The notes: generated from the letters alone by a model not told the origin. A stretch of DNA of 64,000 nucleotides from Pseudomonas sp. GV071 (GCF_003050835.1 NZ_QAOJ01000017.1:1-64000), one strand, 5' to 3'; counted from the first letter of the stretch, positions 16,989-26,597 are shown. Translations and numbers: made by a program.

Positions 16989-18305
16989 TCAGCGACTCAA
17001 CGATGGCGCTGCGGACGTGCTTGTGGCCTCGCCCTCGCGCCGGGCAAGCAAACGTTTGCGGGTGGTTTCCGGGGTCAGCATCAGCAAGCCGAGCAGGGCG
17101 CAGACCAGGGTGGCCAGGCCAAAACCGTTCACCGACAGCTCGAAGCCACGGGCGATATCGTTGCCCAGCCAGGTGATCATCTTGCCCACCGCCCAGGGCG
17201 CGAACATGCCAGCGACAGTCATGCTGCCAACGTGGATGGCGAGCATGGCGCCGCGCTGCTCGCTAGGGGAAATATGCGCGGTGATGGTCATGCCGAAAGC
17301 GAACACGGCATTGAGCAGCACGCTGCCGAGGCCGAACGTCACCAGCTTGCCGACCAGGCTGCTGGTAAGGGTGCCCATGGCGATAAAACCCAGCGCGCCG
17401 ACGATGCAGCAGAGCATCGGCGGCCAGACCATGCTGCGCTGGAGGTCGGCACCTTTTTTCAGTGCCCGTTGCGAGAGGCTCGACACCAGCAGGTTGAGAA
17501 TGATGATGCAGAGGGTCGCGACAAACATCACATAGCCGGCTTGCATGGCGCTGAGGCCCAGGCCCTTTTGCATGTATACCGCCGACCAGCTGAACGACAG
17601 TGCGTTGGGCAGGTAGGCGAGAAAGCACATCAGCGAGATCCACAAAAAGGTGCGGTTGAGCAGCAGATAGCGGTACTTGATCGGCTGGCCGGCAGTGCGC
17701 TGTGTGCTGTCATCGCTGCTGGTGTGGCTACCTTCGGCGCCAAACGCCAGCCAGCACAGCAGCCAGATAAAGCTCAGGCCCGCCAGGGTCAGGTAGGCCA
17801 TGCGCCAGCCGAAGTGGTTGATGCAGAACGGCAGCGCGATGGCACCGAGCAGGCCGCCGAGCATGATCGACACCTGAATCAGCGAAGCCGGCAACACCCG
17901 TTCGGTCGGGCCGAACCATTTGAAGCAGGCATGCTGCGTGACAGCCGTACCCGGTCCGGTGCCGGCGCCCAGCAGCAGGCGGCTGGCGATCAGCGCGTTG
18001 AGGCTGCTGGTGAGGGTGACCAGCAATTGCGAGAGGGTCCAGACCGAGGCCATGCCCACCAGAATCCAGCGGCTGGGGAAACGGTTGGCCAGGAAGCCGA
18101 CCAGGATGCCCGACAGCGAATACAGAAAGAAAAACGCGCTGCCGACAAAGCCGAACTGCTCGGGGGTGAGCTTGAGCTCTTCGATAATGTGCACGCCGGC
18201 AAAGGCGAAGATGGTTTTGTCCAGCACGCTGATGACCATCACGGCCATCAGCAGCGCGACCACGATCAGGCGTTTGGTTTTGTTCTCAGGGGTTGCGTTG
18301 GCCAT
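16989..18305 (-). CDS. MFS transporter, anion:cation symporter-like
   Basis: 438 residues from ATG 18305, beginning MANATPENKTKRLIVVALLM. Twelve hydrophobic segments can be drawn, with the MFS loop signature between TM2 and TM3 (GFLANRFPSRWILVGMASVW) and FGPTERVLPASLIQVS after TM4. Overall similarity is to the organic-anion (ACS) transporters. A LysR gene lies upstream and a DUF2817 hydrolase downstream on the same strand. The substrate cannot be inferred from sequence; an acidic organic compound is the usual family substrate. Confidence 0.85.
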   Translation of the reverse strand: MANATPENKTKRLIVVALLMAVMVISVLDKTIFAFAGVHIIEELKLTPEQFGFVGSAFFFLYSLSGILVGFLANRFPSRWILVGMASVWTLSQLLVTLTSSLNALIASRLLLGAGTGPGTAVTQHACFKWFGPTERVLPASLIQVSIMLGGLLGAIALPFCINHFGWRMAYLTLAGLSFIWLLCWLAFGAEGSHTSSDDSTQRTAGQPIKYRYLLLNRTFLWISLMCFLAYLPNALSFSWSAVYMQKGLGLSAMQAGYVMFVATLCIIILNLLVSSLSQRALKKGADLQRSMVWPPMLCCIVGALGFIAMGTLTSSLVGKLVTFGLGSVLLNAVFAFGMTITAHISPSEQRGAMLAIHVGSMTVAGMFAPWAVGKMITWLGNDIARGFELSVNGFGLATLVCALLGLLMLTPETTRKRLLARREGEATSTSAAPSLSR

Positions 18306-18410
18306 GGAGAGTCTCTGCGGTTCCGTTGCGTGCAGCATGCCGCAGGGGGGGCGCAGCTGAATAATCACCGATGGGCATGACTATCGTGCTTGGTTATCAA
18401 GAGCCGCTCA

Positions 18411-18450
18411 CCCCCAGCCCCTTTCCCGCGTGCGGGAGAGGGGCTGGGGG
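18411..18450. repeat. Hairpin repeat, family C (extended copy)
   Basis: CCCCCAGCCCCTTTCCCGC pairs with GCGGGAGAGGGGCTGGGGG, mismatching only where CTTT meets AGAG. It sits between the LysR stop and the MFS start and could reduce read-through. Confidence 0.75.
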
Positions 18451-18463
18451 AGAGGGCCGGCCG

Positions 18464-19369
18464 TTACTCGGTCTTGGCGTGCGGGCTCTTGTAGACGTAG
18501 ATCAGCTCATCCGCCAAGGCCTTGGCCTCACGCGTCATCAATTCCGGGTCGCGGCACACCAGGGAAATATTCATGGGCGGAATCGCCTCGACGATGTTCA
18601 GCACGCTGAGGCTCTGCATGATGAACTGGGTGCGTTCCAGCACCCGTAGCGACCAGTAGCTGATTGCATCGCTGCTGCTGGCCAGTTCCGAGTAGAGCAC
18701 CACTGAGGCGCATTCGATGACGTTGTCCGGCAGCGCCAGGCCCTGTTCGGCAAACAGGCTGCCGACGCTGGATTGCTCCATGGAATCCTGCAGCAACCAC
18801 TCCTGGTCGCTCAGCTCTTTCAGCGACGTTGCGCCGGCCAGCGGGTGGTCTTTGCGCACGGCTAGCACGGTGGGTTGCTGGTACAGCTCGGTCCAGTGAA
18901 AACCATCGGCGTTGCGCGCTTGCGGCAGGGAGGTGAGGACCATATCGAGCAGACCTTCGCGCAAGCCCTCCATCAATTTCGAGGGGCGCAGCTCATGGAT
19001 ATGCACCTGCACTTTCGGGAAGCGCTTGCGGTAACGGTTGAGGCTGCTGACGAACTGCTGGCTGGGGGTCACCGGTGACACGCCGATGGACAGCTTGCCG
19101 TCCATCACGCCTTTGAGCGTGTCGATTTCTTCGCGGGCGCGGCGCACTTCTTCGAGGATCAGGCGGGCACGTTTGACCAGCCGTTCGCCGTATTCGGTCA
19201 CTGTGATGCCGCGGTTGGAACGTACCAGCAACGGTACGCCGAGCTCGGCCTCCAGCTCTTTGATGCCTTTGGACAGGGCTGGCTGGGAGATGTGCAGCAA
19301 GCGTGAGGCTTCCTGAATACTGCCGCTTTCGCAGATCGCCACAATGGCGCGCAGCTGGTGCAACTTCAT
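18464..19369 (-). CDS. LysR-family transcriptional regulator
   Basis: 301 residues from ATG 19369 (MKLHQLRAIVAICESGSIQE). The N-terminal helix-turn-helix (18-60) has EASRLLHISQPALSKGIKELE. The effector-binding domain follows (about 90-295). It resembles LysR proteins of the TsaR/CatM-like group controlling aromatic or organic-acid uptake. It lies upstream of the MFS and DUF2817 genes in the same orientation, separated by 158 bases with a hairpin. The likely targets are those genes, but this is positional inference. Confidence 0.87.
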   Translation of the reverse strand: MKLHQLRAIVAICESGSIQEASRLLHISQPALSKGIKELEAELGVPLLVRSNRGITVTEYGERLVKRARLILEEVRRAREEIDTLKGVMDGKLSIGVSPVTPSQQFVSSLNRYRKRFPKVQVHIHELRPSKLMEGLREGLLDMVLTSLPQARNADGFHWTELYQQPTVLAVRKDHPLAGATSLKELSDQEWLLQDSMEQSSVGSLFAEQGLALPDNVIECASVVLYSELASSSDAISYWSLRVLERTQFIMQSLSVLNIVEAIPPMNISLVCRDPELMTREAKALADELIYVYKSPHAKTE

Positions 19370-19463
19370 AAGAACATCACTGGTTATCGACAAGTAAGTG
19401 TCGGAATTTAAAGCAAAATGCGGGCCCTAAAGCTAGCGTGACAATTCATTGATTAGGAGATCC

Positions 19464-19529
19464 TGTGGGAGGGGCTTTAGCCGCGAGCTTTTCAAAATCA
19501 AAAGCATCGCGGCTAAAGCCCCTCCCACA
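19464..19529. repeat. REP-like dimeric hairpin, family B
   Basis: TGTGGGAGGGGCTTTAGCCG pairs with CGGCTAAAGCCCCTCCCACA across about 26 bases. The arms are perfect. Other copies are at 8763-8833 and, with a related core, 49721-49784. Confidence 0.88.
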
Positions 19530-19534
19530 AAAGC

Positions 19535-19559
19535 AAAAAAAGGCGGCCAGAAGGCCGCC
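19535..19559 (-). terminator. Rho-independent terminator after the DUF1329 gene
   Basis: On the complementary strand GGCGGCC TTCT GGCCGCC is followed by seven T. It lies about 32 bases after the DUF1329 stop. Confidence 0.85.
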
Positions 19560-19591
19560 GAAGTGGAGGTACCGATGCAGTAGTTGTCGAC

Positions 19592-20953
19592 TCAACGAAT
19601 GCCGGTGGCCCGCAGCGCCGACGGGGTGAATTCCTTGCGGCTGAAGGGCACGTTGAATTCGTAGGCGTTCTTCTCTTCGTTGCGCAGCGAGTTCACCGAG
19701 TAGCGCCCGGACAGCACGTCGTAGTGGGTCTCGGCGGCGAAGCTCGGCACCTGGTAGTTGTAGAAGAACATCGCGTGGCCTTCGGACACACGCCACAGTT
19801 GGCCGCGGCCGTCGTAGGCGTCGGCTTCGGCGGCTTGCCAGCTGTCTTCGTCGATGTAGATGTCGCGCTTGGAGTAGATGTGGCGCTGGCCAGGCTTGAG
19901 GGTCGCTTCCAGGTGCCAGACGCGGTGCAGCTCATAGCGCGCGTAGTCCTGGTTGATGTGGCCGGGCTTGATGATGTCGGCGTACTTCAGCGTCGGCGAT
20001 TCCAACTGGTAGCTGTTGTAGGGGATGTACAGCTCTTTTTTGCCCACCAGTTTCCAGTCGAAACGATCCGGCGCGCCGTTGAACAGGTCGAAGTCATCCA
20101 GGGTGCGCATGCCCTCGGCCGCCGGGCTGTCGTAGGCGATCTGCGGCGCCCGGCGTACGCGGCGCTGGCCGGCGTTGTATTGCCAGGCCATGCGCGGCTC
20201 TTTCACCTGGTTGATGGTTTCATGCACCAGCAACACGCCACCGGCCAGGCGCGCCGGCTCGAGGAATTCCTCGCGGTAGTAGTTGAGGATGTTGGCCATC
20301 TCAGCCGGCTGGTAATCGCTCAGGCCCTGGGGGAACGCCATCTGCTGCTTGACCACGCTGGGGGTGAAGCTGCCGTTGGTTTGCGGCGAGGCCTGCACCA
20401 CGATGCGTTTCAGCGACTCGCCACGGTAGCGGCCGATATGGTTCCAGATCACTTCCAGGCCGTTCTGCGGAATCGGGAACGGCACCGCGCCGGGCTGGTA
20501 GTTTTCCAGGCCGTTACCTCCTTCGACCAGGGTGGTCTGGGTGGCGTTTACCTTGGTCGAAGCCAGGCTCTTGGCCGGCAGCACCACCGAGCGGTGGCTG
20601 GTGTAGACCGGAATCTTGTAGGTGTCCGGGTAACGTTTGAACAGCGCCAGCTGGCCAGCAGTCAGCTTGCTCTGGTACTGCGCGGCATTCTGCGCGGTGA
20701 TCACGAACAGCGGTTTTTCACTGGCGTAGGGGTTGGGCAGAAAGCCGTCGCCATCGACCTTGCCGGTGCTGCTCGGCAGGCCACCGGTGTAGGCCGGGAT
20801 GCTGCCGTCGGCATTGCCGGCGGCTTGCGCGCCGACGGCGGTGAGGGTCTTGCCCAGTTGCGCGGCCTGGTCGGCGCTGACAGCGGCCATTACCTGACCG
20901 GCGAGCAGGCTCAGGCAGAAGCTGCCGGCCAGAAGAAGGTGCTTGTGTGTCAT
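19592..20953 (-). CDS. DUF1329 periplasmic protein
   Basis: 453 residues from ATG 20953 (GAGG seven bases upstream). The signal peptide is MTHKHLLLAGSFCLSLLAGQ, with cleavage near VMA-AV. The mature protein shows DUF1329 features: TLTAVGAQAAGNADGSIPAYTGG at the start, IWNHIGRYRG, YNAGQRRVRRAPQIAYDSP and LYIPYNSYQLESP in the middle. It resembles an outer-membrane-lipoprotein-sorting fold (LolB/LolA-like), as described for the family. It follows the DUF1302 gene by 40 bases. These two families are regularly linked and proposed to handle hydrophobic compounds at the outer membrane. Substrate unknown. Confidence 0.88.
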   Translation of the reverse strand: MTHKHLLLAGSFCLSLLAGQVMAAVSADQAAQLGKTLTAVGAQAAGNADGSIPAYTGGLPSSTGKVDGDGFLPNPYASEKPLFVITAQNAAQYQSKLTAGQLALFKRYPDTYKIPVYTSHRSVVLPAKSLASTKVNATQTTLVEGGNGLENYQPGAVPFPIPQNGLEVIWNHIGRYRGESLKRIVVQASPQTNGSFTPSVVKQQMAFPQGLSDYQPAEMANILNYYREEFLEPARLAGGVLLVHETINQVKEPRMAWQYNAGQRRVRRAPQIAYDSPAAEGMRTLDDFDLFNGAPDRFDWKLVGKKELYIPYNSYQLESPTLKYADIIKPGHINQDYARYELHRVWHLEATLKPGQRHIYSKRDIYIDEDSWQAAEADAYDGRGQLWRVSEGHAMFFYNYQVPSFAAETHYDVLSGRYSVNSLRNEEKNAYEFNVPFSRKEFTPSALRATGIR

Positions 20954-20993
20954 GGAAAACCTCATGGGCATGGCCCGTAAAAATTCCTGGGGC

Positions 20994-22823
20994 TTAGAAA
21001 CTCACGCCGACGCTGACGGCGAGGAAGTCGCGATCGGTGTTGGTGTTGAAATCGCCGCCGAAGTAGTCGGTGTAACTGACGCTGGCGGTGTACTGGGACA
21101 TGAAGTCGGCATCCAGGCCGACACTCACCGACTTGTTGCCTTCGGTGAAGGTCGGGCCGTAGCCCTCTACGTCATGGGCGAAGGCGACGTTGGGGCGCAG
21201 GTTGACCCCGGCGATGGCGTCGTTGAAGTCCAGCCCGGCGCGCAAGCGGTAACCCCAGGAGTTGGCGGTGTAGAAGCCTTTGTCGGTGCACTGGTCGGGG
21301 TTGGCGGTGTTGAGCAGCTTGGTGCACAACTCGTTGCCGCTGACCGTGCCGACACCCGGAATAGTCACGGTGCCGGCGCTGCTCAGCTCGCCCATGCCGT
21401 ACACGCTGCTGCGGCCAAAACGCAGGTCGGAGCCGTCGCTGGAGCCTAGGTTGCCGATGTGGCTGTAACCCACTTCGCCCACCAGGGTCAGGCGGTCGCC
21501 GCCGAGCACGTTGTCGAAGGTGTGCACGGCGCTGACCTGTGCCTGGGAGAACGGCATGCGTTTGTAGCCCTGCACCAGGCTGCCGCGCGAAGTCTCGGCC
21601 CAGTCGGTATCGAACAGCGGCAGGCCCTTGATGTTCAGTAGGGTGGCCAGCGCGCCAACACTGGCGGTGGTCGATACGTCGGTGCCGTTGAGGCTCATCG
21701 GCATGTTCGGCCGGTGACTGATTTCACCCGACAGCGCGGTGCCGTCCGGCGTGGTGGTGGCAAAGCTGATGCCGTACAGGCGCACGTCTTCGGGGTAGGT
21801 CAGGTAGTAGCGCGCGGTGGCCTGGCCGGGCGCGCCGCTCAGGCCGGCAAGGCTGGCCTGGCCAACTGTCCACATGCTCTCTGGAGTACGGCTGTGGATA
21901 TTCATGGTGTAGAAGCCGAACTCGGTGTCGTTCAGCTCCGGCACAATCCAGCGCATAGCGGCGCCGAACTGGCCGCCGTCGCGGGCGTCTTCGTCGTCCA
22001 GGCGCGGCACGTAGCCGTAAGCGCTGGCCACATCGCGATTGAAGTCGCTGCCGTAGGTGGTCATGTTGGTGTTGCAGCCCTGGGCGGCGGTGTCGGCGCC
22101 GAAGTAGGTGCCGCAGTTGTCGAGGACGGTCTTTTCCCATTCCAGTTGGTAGAAGGCTTCCACCGACAGGTTGTCGGTTACGCCCTGGGTGACGTACAGC
22201 ATGTTCACCGGAATCAGGCCTTCCTTGATCTCCGCGCCAGGGCGGCGGAGCGCGGCGACGTCGGCGGGGTTGATGCTGTTGATCGAGTTACCGATAAAGG
22301 TGCTCTCGCCCCAGCTCACTACCTGCTTGCCGACACGCACGCTGCCCGGCAGATCGGCGATGTCGTAGTTGTGGTAGAGGAAGGCGTCGAGCAACTGCGC
22401 GCCCGAGGACTTGGCGGCGGCGTCGCGGCCGCTGTCGTCGATGTCATACATCAGCCGGTGTTCGTCTTTGAGCTCGAAGTCGTACCAGTACTTGCCGCGC
22501 AGAAACACGCCGGTGTCGCCGTACTTGAGTTCGAGGTCGTGAATGCCCTTGAAGATTTTCGAGAAGGTTTCGCCCTTCTTGAAGTTCAGCCGGCCATCGT
22601 CCGAAGTGCGGGTGGAGGCGGTGCCGCCATTGGCCACGCCGATGAATTTTTTGTCCGCATCATCCATGCCCCAGCTGGCGCCGATGGACAAGGTTGAGTC
22701 GAAGCGCCCTTCGATTTCGCCGATCTTGAAAGTTTCTGCCTTAACCGGCAGAGCCACAGCGAGCGCTACCGCTACTGCCAGGGCGTGGGGATACATAGTC
22801 CCCTTCGTTGTTGTGCTCTTCAT
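20994..22823 (-). CDS. DUF1302 outer-membrane protein
   Basis: 609 residues, with GGAG six bases before the ATG. It has a signal peptide (cleavage around VKA-ET). The mature protein alternates short beta strands (ESTFIGNSINSINPADVAAL, RVGKQVVSWGE) and ends in the outer-membrane Phe (VSVGVSF), as expected for a beta-barrel. DUF1302 proteins are uncharacterised; they co-occur with DUF1329 and often with RND transporters in lipid, sterol or alcohol utilisation loci. No such transporter is in the window. It is first gene of a two-gene operon transcribed away from the divergent ABC importer. Confidence 0.87.
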   Translation of the reverse strand: MKSTTTKGTMYPHALAVAVALAVALPVKAETFKIGEIEGRFDSTLSIGASWGMDDADKKFIGVANGGTASTRTSDDGRLNFKKGETFSKIFKGIHDLELKYGDTGVFLRGKYWYDFELKDEHRLMYDIDDSGRDAAAKSSGAQLLDAFLYHNYDIADLPGSVRVGKQVVSWGESTFIGNSINSINPADVAALRRPGAEIKEGLIPVNMLYVTQGVTDNLSVEAFYQLEWEKTVLDNCGTYFGADTAAQGCNTNMTTYGSDFNRDVASAYGYVPRLDDEDARDGGQFGAAMRWIVPELNDTEFGFYTMNIHSRTPESMWTVGQASLAGLSGAPGQATARYYLTYPEDVRLYGISFATTTPDGTALSGEISHRPNMPMSLNGTDVSTTASVGALATLLNIKGLPLFDTDWAETSRGSLVQGYKRMPFSQAQVSAVHTFDNVLGGDRLTLVGEVGYSHIGNLGSSDGSDLRFGRSSVYGMGELSSAGTVTIPGVGTVSGNELCTKLLNTANPDQCTDKGFYTANSWGYRLRAGLDFNDAIAGVNLRPNVAFAHDVEGYGPTFTEGNKSVSVGLDADFMSQYTASVSYTDYFGGDFNTNTDRDFLAVSVGVSF

Positions 22824-23482
22824 CCTGCTCTCCGCCTAGAACCAGTCAAAGAAGCTGGCGGTTGGCCCGGCCAGCGCAGCCTGTGTGTCAGGTGCCGGGG
22901 CATGGTAGGGAGCGGGGGCGGTTCTGCATTCTGAGAAAAACCGATGCCTATAACCAAACGCGAAGCGGTGGTTGGTGGGGCTCGGGAAGGGTGCATTTGC
23001 TGCACCAGAACGAAGCAGGCTGGGTATTGGATGGAATGGCAATGAGCGGGGTTCTGCTCGGCGATTCTGGATTCCAGCCTTCGCTGGAATGACGGTGACT
23101 TGGACAAAAACCTCCGTCATTCCAGCGCAAGCTGGAATCCAGAATCCTGAGTCGACCTCAATACCCCACAGCCCCCATGACCGGGGCGTATCAGCGAATC
23201 CCCAAGCCAAAACCAACTTCGTCAATCAAGCGGATTTAGTTAGTCAATTTCAGCAATAAAAAGCCCATTTGCTGTGATCGTGCCAGGTCGTTTTTTGCCT
23301 TTTACGGTCATTTCCGGTAGGGTAGCCCGCTGCCTGACCCTTGTATGACCCCTAATTCTGCTTTTGGGGCGCGCCCTCTTTTGCGCCCTTTTCCTGGTGT
23401 GGCCCTGCCCACGCTGCTGCGAGTCGCCCTCGGTGACTCATCTTGTAGAGCCTGCTTGGCTCTTGATGTATGGAGACTGACG
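22824..23482. other. 659-base divergent intergenic region
   Basis: It separates the DUF1302 gene (-) from the amine importer (+) and should hold both promoters. No supported gene is seen. It contains one large inverted repeat (23063-23146) and otherwise no recognised operator. Confidence 0.6.
23063..23146. repeat. Large inverted repeat of the CATTCCAGC/GCTGGAATG type
   Basis: Arm 23063-23095 is an almost perfect reverse complement of 23114-23146. Each arm itself folds (ATTCCAGC....GCTGGAAT), so the element can form a four-hairpin or a long cruciform structure. No other copy is in the window. Confidence 0.85.
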
Positions 23483-24478
23483 ATGAAGTCCATCACCACC
23501 CTGGCGGGTGTCGTGAGCCTTGGCTTATGCACCGTGTCGCTACCGGCACTGGCCGCACCGAAATGCGAGCTCGACCGGCCGGTAAAATTCGGCGGGATGA
23601 ATTGGGAAACCAACCTGATCATCACCGAGATCGAACGGTTCATCATCACCGAAGGCTACGGCTGCAAGACCGAAGTCGAGTCCGGTGAAACTCTGACCAT
23701 GCTCGCTGCCATGCAGCGCGGTGACGTCGATGTGAATGCCGAGATCTGGGCCACCACCATCGGTGTGCCATGGGAAAAGGCCGTTACCGGTGGCAAGGTC
23801 AAATCCCTCGGTACGGTGTTTGAAGGCACCGAAGGCTGGTACATCCCGCGTTACGTCGCCGAGCGTTTCCCCGCGCTGAAAAGCGCCGCCGATCTGCCCA
23901 AATACAAAGACGAATTCACCGACCCGGAAGAACCGGAAAAGGGCCGCTTCTACAATTGCCCGGCCGGCTGGAGCTGCGGCGTGAGCACCGCCAACCTGTT
24001 CAAGGCGCTGAAGCTTGACGACAGCTTCACCCTGTTCGGCCCCGGTACCGGCGCCGCGCAAAAAGCGGCGATCACGTCGGCCTACAAGCGCAAACGCAAC
24101 ATCGTTTTCTACTACTGGCAACCGACCACCGTGGTCGGCCAACTGGACCTGGTCAAACTCGACCTGCCGCCGGTTGATGCCGACGCTGCCGCGTGCAACA
24201 CGCTACCGACCTGTGCCAATCCCAAGCCCACTGGCTACCCGCCGACCCAAGTGCTCACCGGCGTGAACACCCAGTTCAGCGAGCAAGCGCCACAGTTGGC
24301 GAGTTTTCTGAGCAAGGTGGCGATCTCCCCCGACCAGCTCAACGCCTTGCTGTCCTGGTACGAGGAAGAAGGCGCGGAGCCTGAAGAAGCCGCCCAGCGC
24401 TTCCTCACTCAGCATCCGGAAGTCTGGAGCCAATGGCTGCCGCCGGCCGTTGCCGAGCAGGTCAAGCAAGCGTTGTAG
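23483..24478 (+). CDS. Quaternary-amine (glycine betaine/proline type) ABC transporter, substrate-binding protein
   Basis: 331 residues from ATG 23483 (GGAG eight bases upstream). It has a signal peptide (MKSITTLAGVVSLGLC, cleavage after ALA). The mature domain is OpuAC type with FGGMNWETNLIITEIERFI, VNAEIWATTIGVPWEKAV and FYYWQPTTVVGQLDLVKLD; aromatic residues in these segments would build the ammonium-binding box. Several cysteines (KCELD, GYGCKT, NCPAGWSCG) could form disulfides. First gene of an XWV operon with permease and ATPase. Ligand could be betaine, proline, carnitine or choline. Confidence 0.88.
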   Translation: MKSITTLAGVVSLGLCTVSLPALAAPKCELDRPVKFGGMNWETNLIITEIERFIITEGYGCKTEVESGETLTMLAAMQRGDVDVNAEIWATTIGVPWEKAVTGGKVKSLGTVFEGTEGWYIPRYVAERFPALKSAADLPKYKDEFTDPEEPEKGRFYNCPAGWSCGVSTANLFKALKLDDSFTLFGPGTGAAQKAAITSAYKRKRNIVFYYWQPTTVVGQLDLVKLDLPPVDADAAACNTLPTCANPKPTGYPPTQVLTGVNTQFSEQAPQLASFLSKVAISPDQLNALLSWYEEEGAEPEEAAQRFLTQHPEVWSQWLPPAVAEQVKQAL

Positions 24479-24535
24479 TCGTTCAGCCCGCCCAGCCGCG
24501 CTGGCGTGGCTGGGCCGCGTAGAGAGTGTGTTGTT

Positions 24536-25390
24536 ATGTTCCCCGAGTTATTCCCCGCGCGCGATTTGCGCCATGCCATCGACGCCTTTGTTGAGCAGTT
24601 GGTGGTGCGTTATGCCGATGTCCTGGAGTCCCTGTCCAAACCCATCCTGCAGGCCCTGGTGTGGCTGGAGCACCTGCTCCGCATCGCGCCCTGGTGGTCG
24701 ATTGTGTTGGCGGTGTTCGTGTTGAGTCTGGCGGTGAGTCGGCGCCTGTTGTTGAGCGTCGGTATGGCCGCGCTGCTGTGTGTCATCGGCCTGGTTGGCC
24801 TGTGGGACCGCGGCATGCAAACCCTGGCGTTGATGATCATGGCCACCGGTCTGTCGGTGCTGATCGGTATTCCCATGGGCATCTTCATGGGCCGGGTGAA
24901 TTGGGCGCGTCGGGTGTTCACCCCGCTGCTGGATGTGATGCAGACCATGCCCAGCTTCGTGTACCTGATTCCGGTGGTGATGCTGTTCGGCCTGGGCAAG
25001 ATCCCGGCGATCATCGCCACGGTGATCTACGCCGTACCGCCGGTGATTCGCCTGACCGAACTGGGCATCCGCCTGGTCGATGAAGACGTACTGGAAGCCT
25101 CTCGCGCCTTTGGCGCCAACCCGCGTCAGCAACTGTTCGGCGTGCAGCTGCCGCTGGCGCTGCCGAACATCATGGCCGGCATCAACCAGACCACCATGAT
25201 GGCGCTGTCGATGGTGGTGGTCGCTTCGATGATCGGTGCCCGTGGTCTGGGCCAGGAAGTGCTGCTCGGCATCAACCGTCTGGAGGTAGGGCGCGGCTTG
25301 TTGGCCGGACTCGCCATCGTTGCACTGGCGATCATGTTCGATCGCATCACCCAGGCTTACGGCCAGCGCCAGCAAGGAGTTCAGCAATGA
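24536..25390 (+). CDS. Quaternary-amine ABC transporter permease (ProW-like)
   Basis: 284 residues from ATG 24536 (MFPELFPARDLRHAIDAFV). A cytoplasmic/amphipathic N-terminus is followed by about six TMs. The permease EAA loop is near EASRAFGANPRQQLFGVQLPLALPNIM. IPMGIFMGRV and MQTMPSFVYLIPVVMLFGLG are typical ProW signatures. The stop overlaps the start of the ATPase gene (ATGA), so they are coupled. It forms the membrane channel of the importer with the flanking genes. Confidence 0.9.
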   Translation: MFPELFPARDLRHAIDAFVEQLVVRYADVLESLSKPILQALVWLEHLLRIAPWWSIVLAVFVLSLAVSRRLLLSVGMAALLCVIGLVGLWDRGMQTLALMIMATGLSVLIGIPMGIFMGRVNWARRVFTPLLDVMQTMPSFVYLIPVVMLFGLGKIPAIIATVIYAVPPVIRLTELGIRLVDEDVLEASRAFGANPRQQLFGVQLPLALPNIMAGINQTTMMALSMVVVASMIGARGLGQEVLLGINRLEVGRGLLAGLAIVALAIMFDRITQAYGQRQQGVQQ

Positions 25391-26577
25391 GCAAGATCGA
25401 GATCCGCGGTATCTACAAAATCTTCGGCCGTCACGAAAAGGCCTGCCTGGAAGCGGTACAGGGCGGTATGAGCAAGGACGAACTGCTCGGCAAGAACGGC
25501 CACACCCTGGGTCTGCGCGACATCAGCTTGAGCATCGAAGCCGGGAGTATTTACGTGATCATGGGCTTGTCCGGCTCGGGCAAGTCCACCCTGATTCGCC
25601 ACTTCAACCGCCTGATCGAACCGACTGCCGGGCAGATTCTGGTGGACGGTCAGGACGTCATGGCCCTCGGCCCGCGTGAGCTTGAGCAGTTTCGTCAGCG
25701 CACCATGAGCATGGTGTTCCAGCGCTTCGGCCTGTTCCCCCACCGCAACGTGCTGGACAACGCCGCCTATGGTTTGCAGGTGCAAGGCATGCCCAAGGCC
25801 GAGCGCGAGGCCAAGGCCCGTCACTGGCTGGAGCAGGTGGGTTTGAAGGGCTTTGAAAAGCAGTACCCCCGCCAGCTCTCCGGTGGCATGCAGCAACGCG
25901 TTGGCCTGGCCCGCGCGTTGGCTACCGACGCCGACATTCTGCTGATGGATGAAGCGTTCTCGGCCCTCGACCCACTGATCCGCCGCGAGATGCAGGACCA
26001 GTTGCTGGCGCTGCAGGCCAAGCTGAACAAGACCATCGTATTCATTACCCACGATCTGGACGAAGCCCTGCGCCTGGGCAACCGCATCGCCATCCTCAAA
26101 GACGGCGAGCTGGTGCAAGAAGGCGCGCCGGAAGACATCCTGCTCAACCCGGCCAACGACTACGTGCAGGCGTTTTTGCAGGACGTGAACCGCGGCAAGG
26201 TGCTGACCGCCTCCCACGCCTTGAGCGAGCGCAAGGCGTTGACCCTCACCACCCGTACCGCACCGGCTCGGGCGCTGGAGCGGTTGCAGGAGCGCGCCTT
26301 CGATTACGCCCCGGTGCTGGACGGCCGCAACCTGCGTGGCGTGCTGACCCAGAGTGCGGCGCAGCGTGCGTTGGCAGCGGGGGCGCGGGATATTTCCGCT
26401 TACCTGGATGACGTGGCGTCGGTGCCGGCGAGCACCGGGTTGGATGAGGTGCTGGGCCAACTGCTGCGTGAGCCGCAGCCAGTGGCCGTGACGGGTGATG
26501 ACGGTGAGTTCGTTGGCTGGTTGTCGCGCAAGAAGGTGGTGCAGTTGGTGAGCCCGGCGCTGGATTCGGCGGCGTAA
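25387..26577 (+). CDS. Quaternary-amine ABC transporter ATP-binding protein with CBS domains (ProV-like)
   Basis: 396 residues. An N-terminal ProV-specific extension (MSKIEIRGIYKIFGRHEKAC) precedes the Walker A GLSGSGKST, Q-loop VFQRFGLFPHRNV, signature LSGGMQQRVGLARAL, Walker B ILLMDEAFSALD and H-loop FITHDLDEAL. The C-terminal CBS pair (about 280-390, FDYAPVLDGRNLRGVL and GDDGEFVGWLS) is the osmosensing or ionic-strength regulatory module known from OpuA/ProV. The gene ends just before a REP repeat and a strong terminator. Confidence 0.93.
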   Translation: MSKIEIRGIYKIFGRHEKACLEAVQGGMSKDELLGKNGHTLGLRDISLSIEAGSIYVIMGLSGSGKSTLIRHFNRLIEPTAGQILVDGQDVMALGPRELEQFRQRTMSMVFQRFGLFPHRNVLDNAAYGLQVQGMPKAEREAKARHWLEQVGLKGFEKQYPRQLSGGMQQRVGLARALATDADILLMDEAFSALDPLIRREMQDQLLALQAKLNKTIVFITHDLDEALRLGNRIAILKDGELVQEGAPEDILLNPANDYVQAFLQDVNRGKVLTASHALSERKALTLTTRTAPARALERLQERAFDYAPVLDGRNLRGVLTQSAAQRALAAGARDISAYLDDVASVPASTGLDEVLGQLLREPQPVAVTGDDGEFVGWLSRKKVVQLVSPALDSAA

Positions 26578-26597
26578 CGCCAAACCGTGGGAACGGC

